Positions 1 to 8,240 of a stretch of DNA of 64,000 bases are shown here, in pieces. Position numbers and translations under genes: made by a program. The notes beneath the pieces are model-generated. The model was not told the origin of the DNA. It did not search any database and saw only the letters and a list, made by a program, of their open reading frames with translations. The number at the start of each line of letters is the position of its first letter. The stretch's first letter is position 1. The stretch is from an uncultured Thermoguttaceae bacterium (lineage in GTDB: Bacteria > Planctomycetota > Planctomycetia > Pirellulales > Thermoguttaceae), in the NCBI GenBank assembly GCA_938042245.1, contig CALIRO010000002.1, positions 62,001 through 126,000 of the forward strand. Direction: 5' to 3'.

Positions 1-1763
1 TGGAGAAGACGTTTGCGGACTTCGGCTACCATGTGCGAGTAGTGGAAATTCAGACGGGACCGGTCTTAGCCCAGTATGAGGTGGCCCTGGAGGCGGGTCT
101 TCGGCTATCGAAGATTGCCAGTCTGGCCGACGACCTGGCCATTGCGCTGCGAGTGCCTAGCGTGCGGATAGTGGCGCCAATTCCGGGCAAGAATACGGTG
201 GGCATCGAAGTACCGAATTCGGAGCGGCAAATTGTCCGGCTTCGAGAAGTGATGGAAGAGACGCTACCCATGGCCCAAAAGATGCGGATCCCTATCTTTT
301 TGGGCAGAGATGTGGCAGGCAATCCCATGGTGGTGGATCTGACCACATTACCGCATCTACTGATTGCAGGCCGCACAGGCACGGGCAAAAGCGTTTGCCT
401 CAATTCGATCATCATGTCCATCCTGATGACCCGGCGACCGGACGAAGTACGCATGCTTCTGATCGACCCGAAGATGGTGGAACTGACGCCCTACCAACGC
501 CTGCCCCATTTGATGCATCCAGTGGTTACCGATATGCGCAAAGCGGAAGCGATCCTGGGTTGGGCCGTGGAAAAGATGGAAGAACGGTATCACTTACTGG
601 CCCGGGCAGGTGTACGGCATATCAGTGTATATAACCAACTCGGCTTGGAAGAAATTCTAGAGCGGGTGCAGCCTACCAGCGATGAACAGCGGGCCCAGAT
701 CCCCGCCCATTTGCCGTATATCGTTCTCATCGCCGACGAAATGGCCGACCTGATGATGACGGCGGCCAAAGAGGTGGAGGCCCATATTATTCGCCTGGCC
801 CAAAAAAGCCGAGCCGTCGGCATCCACCTAGTTCTGGCCACCCAAAAACCCACGGTCGATGTAATCACCGGTCTGATCAAATCGAACCTGCCTGCGCGAA
901 TTTCCTTCCAAGTGGCCAGCCGTACCGATAGCCGGGTCATCCTTGACGAAATGGGCGCCGAACGGCTCCTGGGCAATGGGGATATGCTGTTTTTGTGGCC
1001 GGCTACCAGCACCTTGATCCGAGGCCAAGGCACTTATGTCAGCGATGAAGAAATTGCTCGGGTCCTGAATGCAGTGGCTACCGATGAGCCGCAGTATGTC
1101 CATGAGCTGGTCGAACTGAAACCCGCCGAGCCCGGCCAGCCCGGTCCGTCTGGATTCCGAGCCAAGGATGAACTCTATGAGGCTGCCGTGGATATTGTGA
1201 TCCGGGAAGGCCGAGGCAGTGTATCGCTGCTGCAACGGGCGTTGGGGATCGGGTATGGCCGGGCAGCAAGGCTAATCGACTACATGGCCGAGGACGGGAT
1301 CGTCGGCCCGTACAACGGCTCCCAAGCCCGGGAGGTGCTAATTAGCCTGGAGGAGTGGGAGCGGATGTGCGGTCGAGTACCCATGGAAAGCCGAGGCAGT
1401 CCATTAGAATCCAGCCGAACCCGGCGCCCGCATCGGATTTATTTAGGCCCCAGTCCAGCCCAGGATTCCCAGGTTTACCAGGAAGATCCCCTCTATAGTG
1501 GTAATTCATTCTCTACGAAAGGGGGGGAATTAAGAGATGCTCCCCAGGGTGACTCATTATCCCCTCCAAATGGTGGAATTAAAAAACCTTTAAGAGGGGA
1601 TTCTCTTTCCCCTCCGGAAGAAGGCAAAGGAAATCTCTCTGCTTCTGGCCCTCCAACCGGAGGTGAATTGGACGACCATAAGGAGGGGGCAAGCAACCCC
1701 GATCCTAAAAAAAGCCAAACTAAACGGGAAGTTTCTGGAAAGATTGACGATGAAAAAATATAG
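1..1763 (+). CDS. ftsK: DNA translocase FtsK/SpoIIIE, C-terminal part (5' end outside window)
   Basis: The frame is open from the first bases (codons begin at base 3), so the gene starts upstream and only the motor half is visible. FtsK pumps double-stranded DNA at the division septum to clear and resolve chromosomes. Seen in order: the beta-domain start (VVEIQTGPVLAQYEV, APIPGKNTVGIEVPN), Walker A AGRTGTGKS near base 366, Walker B VLIADEMADLMM near 724, the LATQKPTVDVITGLIK segment, and a gamma winged-helix domain (about 1160-1360, ending in YNGSQAREVLI) that reads orienting DNA sequences. Normal FtsK proteins stop soon after this point. Here about 130 further residues are low-complexity (SLSPPNGG, SLSPPEEG) and derive from short palindromic G/C-run repeats in the DNA. 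The call is secure; the tail is probably non-functional linker. Confidence 0.96.
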   Translation, partial: EKTFADFGYHVRVVEIQTGPVLAQYEVALEAGLRLSKIASLADDLAIALRVPSVRIVAPIPGKNTVGIEVPNSERQIVRLREVMEETLPMAQKMRIPIFLGRDVAGNPMVVDLTTLPHLLIAGRTGTGKSVCLNSIIMSILMTRRPDEVRMLLIDPKMVELTPYQRLPHLMHPVVTDMRKAEAILGWAVEKMEERYHLLARAGVRHISVYNQLGLEEILERVQPTSDEQRAQIPAHLPYIVLIADEMADLMMTAAKEVEAHIIRLAQKSRAVGIHLVLATQKPTVDVITGLIKSNLPARISFQVASRTDSRVILDEMGAERLLGNGDMLFLWPATSTLIRGQGTYVSDEEIARVLNAVATDEPQYVHELVELKPAEPGQPGPSGFRAKDELYEAAVDIVIREGRGSVSLLQRALGIGYGRAARLIDYMAEDGIVGPYNGSQAREVLISLEEWERMCGRVPMESRGSPLESSRTRRPHRIYLGPSPAQDSQVYQEDPLYSGNSFSTKGGELRDAPQGDSLSPPNGGIKKPLRGDSLSPPEEGKGNLSASGPPTGGELDDHKEGASNPDPKKSQTKREVSGKIDDEKI

Positions 1764-1876
1764 AAAGTTCGCGTATTTTGGATAAAATGGGAATTTTGGA
1801 CAATTTATCTCTATTGTTGCCTATCTAGCCGTTACTTCCTAATACAAAAAATAAAATTCCCCGACAGACAAACCTC

Positions 1877-1907
1877 TTGACATAATTAACCAGGCACATA
1901 GTATAAA
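1877..1907 (+). promoter_or_regulatory. sigma-70-like promoter of the cimA leader
   Basis: A perfect -35 hexamer TTGACA (1877-1882) is followed, 18-19 bases later, by a -10-like TATAAA (1902-1907) inside an AT-rich stretch. Transcription would start near 1914, giving a leader of about 260 nt before cimA. The promoter lies directly upstream of the leader peptide and attenuator and faces cimA. The hexamers are read from the sequence; activity is inferred. Confidence 0.6.
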
Positions 1908-1947
1908 AGACACAGTAGGGTTCATTTTCCTGAAAGGATATTTTGCG

Positions 1948-2049
1948 GTGGTTTGGGTGCTGGTGGCCCCTAGGGTTGCTTTGGATCTAGTCGATGCGCT
2001 GGTGGTATGCCGGCGGATCGGCATTATTGGGATTATTATTGGCACCTAG
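1948..2049 (+). CDS. branched-chain amino acid leader peptide (33 aa) of the cimA attenuator
   Basis: A short frame starts at GTG 1948 with a Shine-Dalgarno AAAGGA at 1933-1938 (9-base spacer) and ends at TAG 2047-2049. It encodes 33 residues beginning MVWVLVAPRVALDLV and ending RRIGIIGIIIGT. Seven residues are Val, four Leu and six Ile; all six Ile codons fall among the last ten codons. This is the composition of ilv/leu leader peptides such as those of ilvGMEDA and ilvBN in enterobacteria, whose job is to stall the ribosome when charged branched-chain tRNAs run short. The stop codon lies inside an RNA segment that pairs alternatively upstream or downstream. The start codon is non-ATG, but the ribosome-binding site and composition make the call convincing. 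Confidence 0.85.
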   Translation: MVWVLVAPRVALDLVDALVVCRRIGIIGIIIGT

Positions 2050-2094
2050 GGGCCGAAAGGGCGCCGCCGCAGATATTAAGAAAAGCATTTCCCA

Positions 2095-2135
2095 AACGCC
2101 CTGAGGCCCCTGAAAAGGCCAAAGGGCGTTTTTTA
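2095..2135 (+). terminator. intrinsic terminator (attenuator) before cimA
   Basis: The 8-bp stem AACGCCCT (2095-2102) / AGGGCGTT (2123-2130) encloses an inner GGCC/GGCC stem (2105-2108/2117-2120) and is followed by a T run (2129-2134) and more T-rich sequence. It lies 40 bases upstream of the cimA start, which fits an attenuator and not simply the end of the ftsK transcript. Confidence 0.85.
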
Positions 2136-2174
2136 TTGTTTTATTGGCCATCCTAATGAAAAAGGAACCGTGTG

Positions 2175-3785
2175 ATGCGATACATCCAACTGTATGACAC
2201 CACGTTGCGGGATGGTGCGCAGGGGGAGGGGGTCAGTTTTTCGTTGTATGATAAGCTGCTGTTGACCCAGCGATTAGATGAGATGGGATTTGATTACATA
2301 GAAGGTGGTTATCCGGCATCGAACGAGAAGGATTGCCAATATTTTAAGGAGGTTCAGAAGCTACCGCTTCGGCAGATCCGGGTGGTGGCTTTTGGGACGA
2401 CCCGTCGGCGGGGCGTGCGGGTGGAGGAAGATGGAGGGCTTCGGGCACTGTTGGACTCGCAGGCGCGAGTGATTACCCTGGTTGGCAAAGCATCTGCCTT
2501 TCAAGTAACCGAGGTACTCCGATGCAGTTTGGAAGAAAATCTCGCCATGATCGCCGAGAGCATTCGGTTCCTTCGTTCGCATGGGCGGGAGGTAATTTTT
2601 GATGCGGAGCATTTTTTCGACGGCTGGAAGGTGGATGCGGGCTATACGCTTCAGACGGTGCGGACGGCTGCCGAAGCCGGGGCGAACATGGTCGTGTTGT
2701 GCGATACCAACGGCGGCAGTATGCCGGAGGAAATCAGCCAGATTACCCGAGCGGCGGTGGAAGCCTTGCCGATTCCTGTAGGGATCCATTGCCATAACGA
2801 TTGTGATCTAGCGGTGGCCGATACGTTGGCGGCCGTAGATGCTGGAGCGGTGCAGGTTCAGGGCACGATCAATGGTTTAGGGGAGCGGTGCGGCAATGCG
2901 GATCTGATTTCAGTGATTGCCAATTTAGCCTTCAAGAAGAAGGGCTACCAGGTATTGAGGCCGGAAGCGTTACGTCGGCTGACAGAACTATCGCGCTATG
3001 TGTATGAGATGGTGAACATGAATTACCGGCCAAACCAGCCCTTTGTGGGGCGAAGCGCCTTTGCGCACAAGGGGGGCATTCATGTCAGCGGGGTTTTGCG
3101 CATCCCGGCCAGCTATGAGCACATCCGGCCGGAGCTGGTGGGCAATGAACGGCGGATTTTAATCAGTGAGCTTTCGGGTCGATCGAACATTCTGGCCCGG
3201 GCGGCGAAACTGAACATTCAGCACGATTCGAAACTGATGGAGAAGATCCTGGCCAAGGTGGTCAGCATGGAACATGCGGGCTATCAGTTTGAAGCGGCGG
3301 AGGGGTCGTTTTACCTATTGGTTAGGAAATGTACCGGTCAATTTCGCCCCCATTTTGAACGAATCAATTACCATGTCAATATCGAGACCGATGCCGAGGG
3401 CCGATCGGTTACGGAAGCCACGGTGAAAATCCGCATCGGCAACCAGATCCGCCATGAAGTGGCCGAGGGCGATGGCCCAGTCAACGCCCTGGATGCGGCT
3501 ATGCGAAAGGCGCTCAACGGGACGTATCCGAATTTGGCCAAGATGCGTCTGGTGGATTATAAAGTGCGGGTCATCAACTCCGAAGCCGGTACCGCCGCTG
3601 GAGTGCGGGTGGTCATTGAAAGCGCCGACGAGACCGACACCTGGGGCACCGTCGGCGTCAGTGAAAACATCATCGAAGCCAGTTGGCTTGCCCTGGCAGA
3701 TAGTTATGAATATAAACTCTGTAAAGACGAAGAATCGCAAGCTACTGCGAGCTCAGCCGTTGCCCTGGTTTCCCAAACCAGCTAA
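2175..3785 (+). CDS. cimA: citramalate synthase (2-isopropylmalate synthase family)
   Basis: 536 aa. It condenses pyruvate with acetyl-CoA to (R)-citramalate, the first step of the threonine-independent route to isoleucine. The TIM-barrel HMGL-like domain carries YDTTLRDGAQGEG at the N-terminus (metal and substrate binding), HCHND and GTINGLGERCGNADL. After the linker, the C-terminal part resembles the LeuA allosteric dimerisation domain, where end products usually bind. Length and the N-terminal signature fit the roughly 530-residue CimA branch better than LeuA. ATG 2175 is preferred over the adjacent GTG 2172; AAAGGA sits at 2161-2166. It is preceded by an attenuator rich in Ile, Val and Leu codons, which supports an isoleucine-pathway role. 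No other ilv or leu gene is in view. Confidence 0.92.
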   Translation: MRYIQLYDTTLRDGAQGEGVSFSLYDKLLLTQRLDEMGFDYIEGGYPASNEKDCQYFKEVQKLPLRQIRVVAFGTTRRRGVRVEEDGGLRALLDSQARVITLVGKASAFQVTEVLRCSLEENLAMIAESIRFLRSHGREVIFDAEHFFDGWKVDAGYTLQTVRTAAEAGANMVVLCDTNGGSMPEEISQITRAAVEALPIPVGIHCHNDCDLAVADTLAAVDAGAVQVQGTINGLGERCGNADLISVIANLAFKKKGYQVLRPEALRRLTELSRYVYEMVNMNYRPNQPFVGRSAFAHKGGIHVSGVLRIPASYEHIRPELVGNERRILISELSGRSNILARAAKLNIQHDSKLMEKILAKVVSMEHAGYQFEAAEGSFYLLVRKCTGQFRPHFERINYHVNIETDAEGRSVTEATVKIRIGNQIRHEVAEGDGPVNALDAAMRKALNGTYPNLAKMRLVDYKVRVINSEAGTAAGVRVVIESADETDTWGTVGVSENIIEASWLALADSYEYKLCKDEESQATASSAVALVSQTS

Positions 3786-4026
3786 GAACAGGGAAGACGA
3801 GCTGGCGTTTCGTTAATTTTCGTAAATGTTTGGTTCCTATCGTTGGGGAAAGACTCGTATTTGTACATATAACTTCCTAACTTCGATATGTACCCCTAGT
3901 CCCGAGCTCCCCCCTTGAGGTAGCCTCCCCCTGGGCGCAAAAGGCAACAGGAGACGAACATCAAAAAGTCGCCACGGTGAGCATGGAACTCCGAACGGAT
4001 CGAACATCTTCCAAGGAGGACAACCG

Positions 4027-7000
4027 ATGCCAGAGGCCAGTAGGTTGGAAGAGCTTCCGAAGCAATATGATCATTTAGCCACTGAAAGCCGGTGGTATCC
4101 GTTTTGGCTTCAGAAGGGGTATTTTCACAGTCGGCCTAATCCGCAGCGGAAACCCTACTGCATTGTCATTCCGCCGCCGAATGTTACCGGTGCATTGCAT
4201 TTGGGGCATGCGTTGAACAACACGCTTCAAGACATTTTGATTCGGCAAAAGCGGATGCAGGGGTTTGAGACGCTTTGGATGCCCGGCACCGATCATGCGG
4301 GCATTGCCACTCAGGCGGTGGTCGAGCGCCGGCTTTGGCAAGAGGAGGGGAAAACTCGTCATGATCTTGGCCGGGAGGCTCTGGTAGCCCGGATCTGGAA
4401 GTGGAAAGATGAATATGAAGCCCGCATCCTCCATCAACTCCAACGGATGGGTTGCTCGTGCGATTGGCAGCGAACCCGCTTTACCCTGGACCCGATCTGT
4501 GCCCGGGCAGTGCGGCACACCTTCTTTCGGTTATTCCGGGATGGGCTCATCTATCGAGGCAAACGGCTGGTCAATTGGGACACCACCTTGCAGACGGTTG
4601 TCAGCGACGACGAGGTCTTCCATGAACAGGTGCCGGGGCATTTTTGGTATTTTCGGTATCCTGTGATTGATCCGGCACCGGGTGAACCGAAATATGTAAC
4701 TTTGGCCACTACCAGGCCGGAGACCATGTTGGGCGATACGGCTGTGGCGGTCCATCCGGACCCGGCCGCCGCCCTGGACATGGCAGAAAAGGAGCTCCAA
4801 AAGCGTTTGACTTCTGCGGCGGCCAAAGAGAAAGCTCAGTTAGAGGCCGAGTTGGCAGAGATTCGACAGCGGCGGGTCAGTCTCTTGCCGGTCTTAGAAC
4901 GCCTGCGGGATATGGCCCGTGCCGGCCGAAAGGTAATGCTGCCGCTACTGAATCGGCCGATCCCGCTTATTTGCGACGAGTGGGCTAAACCGGAAATGGG
5001 CACTGGCTGCGTGAAAATCACGCCCGCCCACGATCCCAACGACTATGAAGTGGGCCTCCGGCATCAGTTGCCCATGATCAATATCTTGAATCTGGACGGC
5101 ACCCTGAACGCCAATGCTGGCCCGTTTCAAGGCCAAACCATTGAGCAGGCCCGCCGAAATGTGGTGGCTGCCATGCAGCAGGCGGGCTTGTTGGAAAAGG
5201 TGGAAGATCGGCTGATCGACCTGGCCCATTCCGATCGGTCGAAAACGCCTATTGAACCTTTGCTTACCGACCAATGGTTTATTCGGATGGAGCATTTGGC
5301 CCAGATGGCCATGGAGGCCGTACAGGATGGCCGAATCAAGATCATTCCGGCCCGGTATGCGAAGGGGTACCTGGATTGGCTAGCCGAAAAGCGGGATTGG
5401 CCCATCAGCCGACAGCTCTGGTGGGGACATCAAATCCCCATCTGGTACTGCCAAACCGCCTCCGAAGCGGAGCTCCGAAAGGCCTTTGCTGGTCGGCAAG
5501 ACATTTGTTGGCAGCAGGACCCGGACAGCGGCCAATGGCTCATCTGCGCCCTGGAAGAAGACCTGCCGGAAGATGCCCTCCCAGGCCATCGGCTCCGCCG
5601 GGAAGAAGATGTGCTGGACACATGGTTCAGTTCGGCCCTTTGGCCCCATTCCACCATGGGCTGGCCCGATCCAACCGAAGAACTCCAGTATTACTATCCT
5701 ACCAGTGTATTGATCACCAGTCGGGATATTTTGACCCTCTGGGTGGCCCGCATGGTGCTGATGAGCCTCTACAACCTGGGCCAAATTCCGTTTTACGAAG
5801 TCTATATCCACCCGAAGATTTTGGACGCCTACGGGGAAACCATGTCCAAAAGCAAAGGCAATGGGGTGGATCCGGTGGATGTGATGGAAAAGTTCGGGGC
5901 CGATAGCCTGCGCTTTGGCCTGGCCTATCTCACGACCGAAACGCAAGATATCCGGATGCGGGTGGATTTTGAGTGCCCGCATTGTGGGAAGTTGGTCGAA
6001 CAGACTCTGGATAATCGGGCATTACCCCGTATCCGTTGTTCCCATTGCCGGAAGGACTTTGCCACTCAATGGGCCGAAAAGCCGGAAGATAAAGCCCTGC
6101 CCCGCGGCCCGGTAGTCAGCGAACGGTTTGAACTCGCCCGGAACTTCTGCAATAAACTGTGGAATGCTTCTCGGTTTGCCCTGCGGAATCTAGATGGATA
6201 TACACCTGCTCCTGTGCCAGATCATCACCTCCGGATCGAAGACCGCTGGATCCTCAGCCGACTCGCTACGGTAACCCAACAGGTTACCGACGCCTTGGCC
6301 GAGTACCGCTTCTCCGAGGCAGCTCGAAGTCTGTACGAATTTGCCTGGGATGAGTTTTGCAGCTTTTATGTGGAAATGCTTAAGAGTCGGTTGCAGGATT
6401 CGACGGCTCGGCCGGTAGCGCAGCGACTTTTGGCCCATACCTTAGATGTGCTGCTTCGGCTATTGCATCCGATCGTGCCGTTTGTTACCGAAGAGGTTTG
6501 GCAGCGGTTAGCCGACGTAGCGCCGCAGCGGGGAATCGATCAGCCCCAGCCAGCCGCCGAAAGCATTATGATTGCCCCTTGGCCTGCAAGCGACCGGCGG
6601 CGTCTGTCGCCGGAGATTGAGGCCCAATTTGCCCGCTTCCAACAGGTGCTTCGAGCGGTGCGAGATGTTCGGGCCCGGCATCATGTGCCGCCTCGACGCA
6701 GGATCCGGTTTTCTGTGCGCTGCGACGCCCCCACGGCTGCCCTTCTGGAGCCGATGGCCGGATACTTCGGCCCCTTGGCCCAGGCGGAAGCCACCGGATG
6801 GGGGCCAGATGTTCAGCCACCTGCTTTGGTCGCCGCTGCCGCTGCGCCTGGGATGGAAATCTTTGTGGATTTGGCAGGCCTAATTGATTTGAGTGCGGAA
6901 ATCACTCGCAAAAAACAGGAACTGGCCAAGCTCCAGTCCCTCATGGAGTCCAAACAGCGCCAACTGGCCGATCCCGCCTTCCTCCAAAAGGCCCCTGCCA

Positions 7001-7098
7001 GCGTGGTCCAGCAGCACCGCCAAAGCCTCCAGACCCTTCAAGCCCAATACGACGCCTTACATCGCTGGCTTGCCCAACACGGCCAAGCCACCAGTTAA
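4027..7098 (+). CDS. valS: valyl-tRNA synthetase
   Basis: 1023 aa class I synthetase that charges tRNA-Val and edits mischarged threonine. Seen: the HIGH motif as HLGH (residues 58-61, context PPPNVTGALHLGHALN), the CP1 editing domain (TTRPETMLGDTAVAVHP) with a helical insertion, KMSKS as TMSKSKGNG (605-613), the anticodon-binding domain, and the C-terminal coiled-coil arm typical of ValS. Between the KMSKS loop and the anticodon domain there is an extra zinc-ribbon-like insert with C650, C653, C671 and C674 (CPHC...CSHC). AAGGAGGA at 4013-4020 is an excellent ribosome-binding site for ATG 4027. The 241-base upstream gap shows no T-box consensus; it holds a GC-rich stretch near 3900-3930 related to the short G/C-run repeats. 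Confidence 0.97.
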   Translation: MPEASRLEELPKQYDHLATESRWYPFWLQKGYFHSRPNPQRKPYCIVIPPPNVTGALHLGHALNNTLQDILIRQKRMQGFETLWMPGTDHAGIATQAVVERRLWQEEGKTRHDLGREALVARIWKWKDEYEARILHQLQRMGCSCDWQRTRFTLDPICARAVRHTFFRLFRDGLIYRGKRLVNWDTTLQTVVSDDEVFHEQVPGHFWYFRYPVIDPAPGEPKYVTLATTRPETMLGDTAVAVHPDPAAALDMAEKELQKRLTSAAAKEKAQLEAELAEIRQRRVSLLPVLERLRDMARAGRKVMLPLLNRPIPLICDEWAKPEMGTGCVKITPAHDPNDYEVGLRHQLPMINILNLDGTLNANAGPFQGQTIEQARRNVVAAMQQAGLLEKVEDRLIDLAHSDRSKTPIEPLLTDQWFIRMEHLAQMAMEAVQDGRIKIIPARYAKGYLDWLAEKRDWPISRQLWWGHQIPIWYCQTASEAELRKAFAGRQDICWQQDPDSGQWLICALEEDLPEDALPGHRLRREEDVLDTWFSSALWPHSTMGWPDPTEELQYYYPTSVLITSRDILTLWVARMVLMSLYNLGQIPFYEVYIHPKILDAYGETMSKSKGNGVDPVDVMEKFGADSLRFGLAYLTTETQDIRMRVDFECPHCGKLVEQTLDNRALPRIRCSHCRKDFATQWAEKPEDKALPRGPVVSERFELARNFCNKLWNASRFALRNLDGYTPAPVPDHHLRIEDRWILSRLATVTQQVTDALAEYRFSEAARSLYEFAWDEFCSFYVEMLKSRLQDSTARPVAQRLLAHTLDVLLRLLHPIVPFVTEEVWQRLADVAPQRGIDQPQPAAESIMIAPWPASDRRRLSPEIEAQFARFQQVLRAVRDVRARHHVPPRRRIRFSVRCDAPTAALLEPMAGYFGPLAQAEATGWGPDVQPPALVAAAAAPGMEIFVDLAGLIDLSAEITRKKQELAKLQSLMESKQRQLADPAFLQKAPASVVQQHRQSLQTLQAQYDALHRWLAQHGQATS

Positions 7099-7415
7099 CC
7101 CCACAGGACCCCCACCATAGGTACACCCAAGATGTTCCCCACCAGAGAACGAGAGCCTCTTTTTATGCTCTGTTGGTTAGGCCATCTGGAAGAGGTTCCC
7201 AGCTCCGGTGCTGGCAACCCTCCAAGAAACAGCTCGCAGCCAAGACCGCTTAGCCCTAGGCAGCTTAGCCCTAGGCAGCCCGAACCATCTAAACTCAGGC
7301 ACAATCCGCTCTAAGAAGTGAGATTCTCCTCTCCAGCAGCGACTTGTCTGGCTCCAGCGGACTCAGCAAAGCTTTTTCGAAGGCTAATGCCGGGTGGAGG
7401 AATGGGCTCAGGGAC
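7099..7415. other. intergenic region between convergent valS and lipoprotein gene
   Basis: 317 bases between two gene ends. A 60-codon frame on the plus strand (from 7132) has no ribosome-binding site and no recognisable family, and I do not call it. The only structure seen is a 15-bp tandem duplication (7248-7277). No convincing terminator with a T run was found for either gene. Confidence 0.6.
7248..7277 (+). repeat. 15-bp tandem repeat, two perfect copies
   Basis: The unit GCTTAGCCCTAGGCA occurs twice head to tail (7248-7262 and 7263-7277) without mismatch. It contains the palindrome CCTAGG. It is intergenic and of unknown function. Confidence 0.9.
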
Positions 7416-7652
7416 TTATCGACGCGGGCCGGGGGGTTGTTGAGCGGCTTGTTTTAGGGCGGCGGCTTCCCGGGCCAACCTAAACTCAGAACCCGGAGCG
7501 AAATATTGAACGTCGTCGTGCATATAATACGGACTGGGCAATGTCTGCCCGCCCACATCCACCTGGCATCCGCACAGGCTAAACAGACCTAACAATCCCA
7601 AACCCACTAGTCCACCTCCGAGAAGGTGTTTTGCTATTCTGCCGCAGATCAT
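7416..7652 (-). CDS. small planctomycete lipoprotein (conserved, unknown function)
   Basis: 78 aa. The N-terminus is a lipoprotein signal: MICGRIAK, a hydrophobic core (LVGLGLLGLFSL) and the lipobox LCGC, so the mature protein would be anchored in a membrane through its first cysteine. The rest, with GGQTLPSPYYMHDDVQYFAPG, resembles a small lipoprotein that recurs in planctomycete genomes; I recognise the DDVQYF-PG pattern but know no assigned function. GGAGGT stands just upstream of the ATG on the minus strand. It is a single-gene unit pointing toward valS. Confidence 0.8.
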   Translation of the reverse strand: MICGRIAKHLLGGGLVGLGLLGLFSLCGCQVDVGGQTLPSPYYMHDDVQYFAPGSEFRLAREAAALKQAAQQPPGPRR

Positions 7653-8053
7653 TCCCCTACCTCCACACGGATGGAGTATGCCGGCCGTGGGGCATCCCCG
7701 AATAGCCCCCCTGGAGAGGAGAAACTAGCCCCTCTTGCTGCGGACTGATTCTCCAGATCAATCCCTCCGCAGCCCATACAACCGGTAGCACCCTTATCGA
7801 CTGACGTTGCAAGAAAACTTTAACTGCTTTTCTCCAACATCCCCCAAAGGGGGGGATAATATCCTCAAAAACTCCTACAAAGTATCATAGACAAAATAAG
7901 CATCACTCTGTGCAGTCAAGGATTCGGAACAAGTTTTGCATCAAGATACCTGGGCGTAAGATGGGGAAGGGTAGAAGGTTTCTTCTTGGGGAAACCTTCC
8001 AAGGGCTGTCCGGGCTTGCTATGAAGGACCGGCCAAAGAGGGTTTTGGGATTT

Positions 8054-8074
8054 TCGGAACATTTCCGCCGAATG
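8054..8074 (+). repeat. solo terminal inverted repeat of the MITE-like element
   Basis: CGGAACATTTCCGCCGAATG matches the left end of the complete elements at 42377 and 46062 (consensus GGAACANTTNNGCCGAATG). No matching right end was found before the CHAT gene, so this is a remnant or a solo end. Confidence 0.6.
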
Positions 8075-8085
8075 ATGCAAACCTG

Positions 8086-8118
8086 GCACTGCTGCAAAAG
8101 TAGCGGTGCAGTTTTTGG
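8086..8118 (+). terminator. possible Rho-independent terminator
   Basis: GCACTGCT (8086-8093) pairs with AGCGGTGC (8102-8109) with one G-T pair, followed by AGTTTTTGG. The T run is short. No gene upstream on the plus strand obviously needs it, so it may end an unrecognised small transcript or be chance. Confidence 0.3.
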
Positions 8119-8240
8119 ATTTCTGCTTTTGGGACAGCCGCTTCCGTGGCAGTAACACTCGGAGGCCTTCTCCCTAAAAAAACAAGAACCTGTGTCAGTT
8201 GGCTGAAAGGTTGCGGATTTTCTGGGAGAGGGAGGAAAAA

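Larger units (their letters stand above)
1944..2135 (+). promoter_or_regulatory. ribosome-mediated transcription attenuator upstream of cimA
   Basis: Four segments can form the classical alternatives. Segment 1 (1965-1974, GGCCCCTAGG), inside the leader peptide, is perfectly complementary to the start of segment 2 (2045-2054, CCTAGGGGCC). Segment 2 (2049-2063) can instead pair with segment 3 (2097-2110): 6 bp AGGGCG/CGCCCT plus 6 bp GGGGCC/GGCCCC, an antiterminator. Segment 3 also forms the 5' arm of the terminator with segment 4 (2117-2130). AAAGGGCG occurs identically in segments 2 and 4, so the pairings exclude each other. An outer stem 1944-1951/2064-2071 (one G-U pair) would cover the leader start codon when untranslated. 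A ribosome reaching the stop codon masks segment 2 and gives termination; one stalled over segment 1 frees segment 2 and gives read-through into cimA. Confidence 0.8.
7653..8240. other. divergent intergenic region, 588 bases
   Basis: Lies between the start of the lipoprotein gene and the start of the CHAT gene, so it should hold both promoters; I could not assign them with confidence. It contains a G/C-run element at 7841-7855 (CCCCCAAAGGGGGGG followed by ATAATATCC), a 9-bp hairpin GAAGGTTTC/GAAACCTTC at 7974-7999, a solo repeat end at 8054-8074 and a terminator-like hairpin at 8086-8118. Frames of about 80 codons on both strands look accidental. Confidence 0.6.

Noticed and set aside
3786-4026. 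Possible T-box or other tRNA-sensing leader before valS
   Set aside because: No T-box consensus (TGGNACCGCG) and no terminator/antiterminator pair were found.
7132-7314. 60-codon plus-strand frame after valS
   Set aside because: No ribosome-binding site, Pro/Arg-rich, includes a 15-bp tandem duplication; no family recognised.
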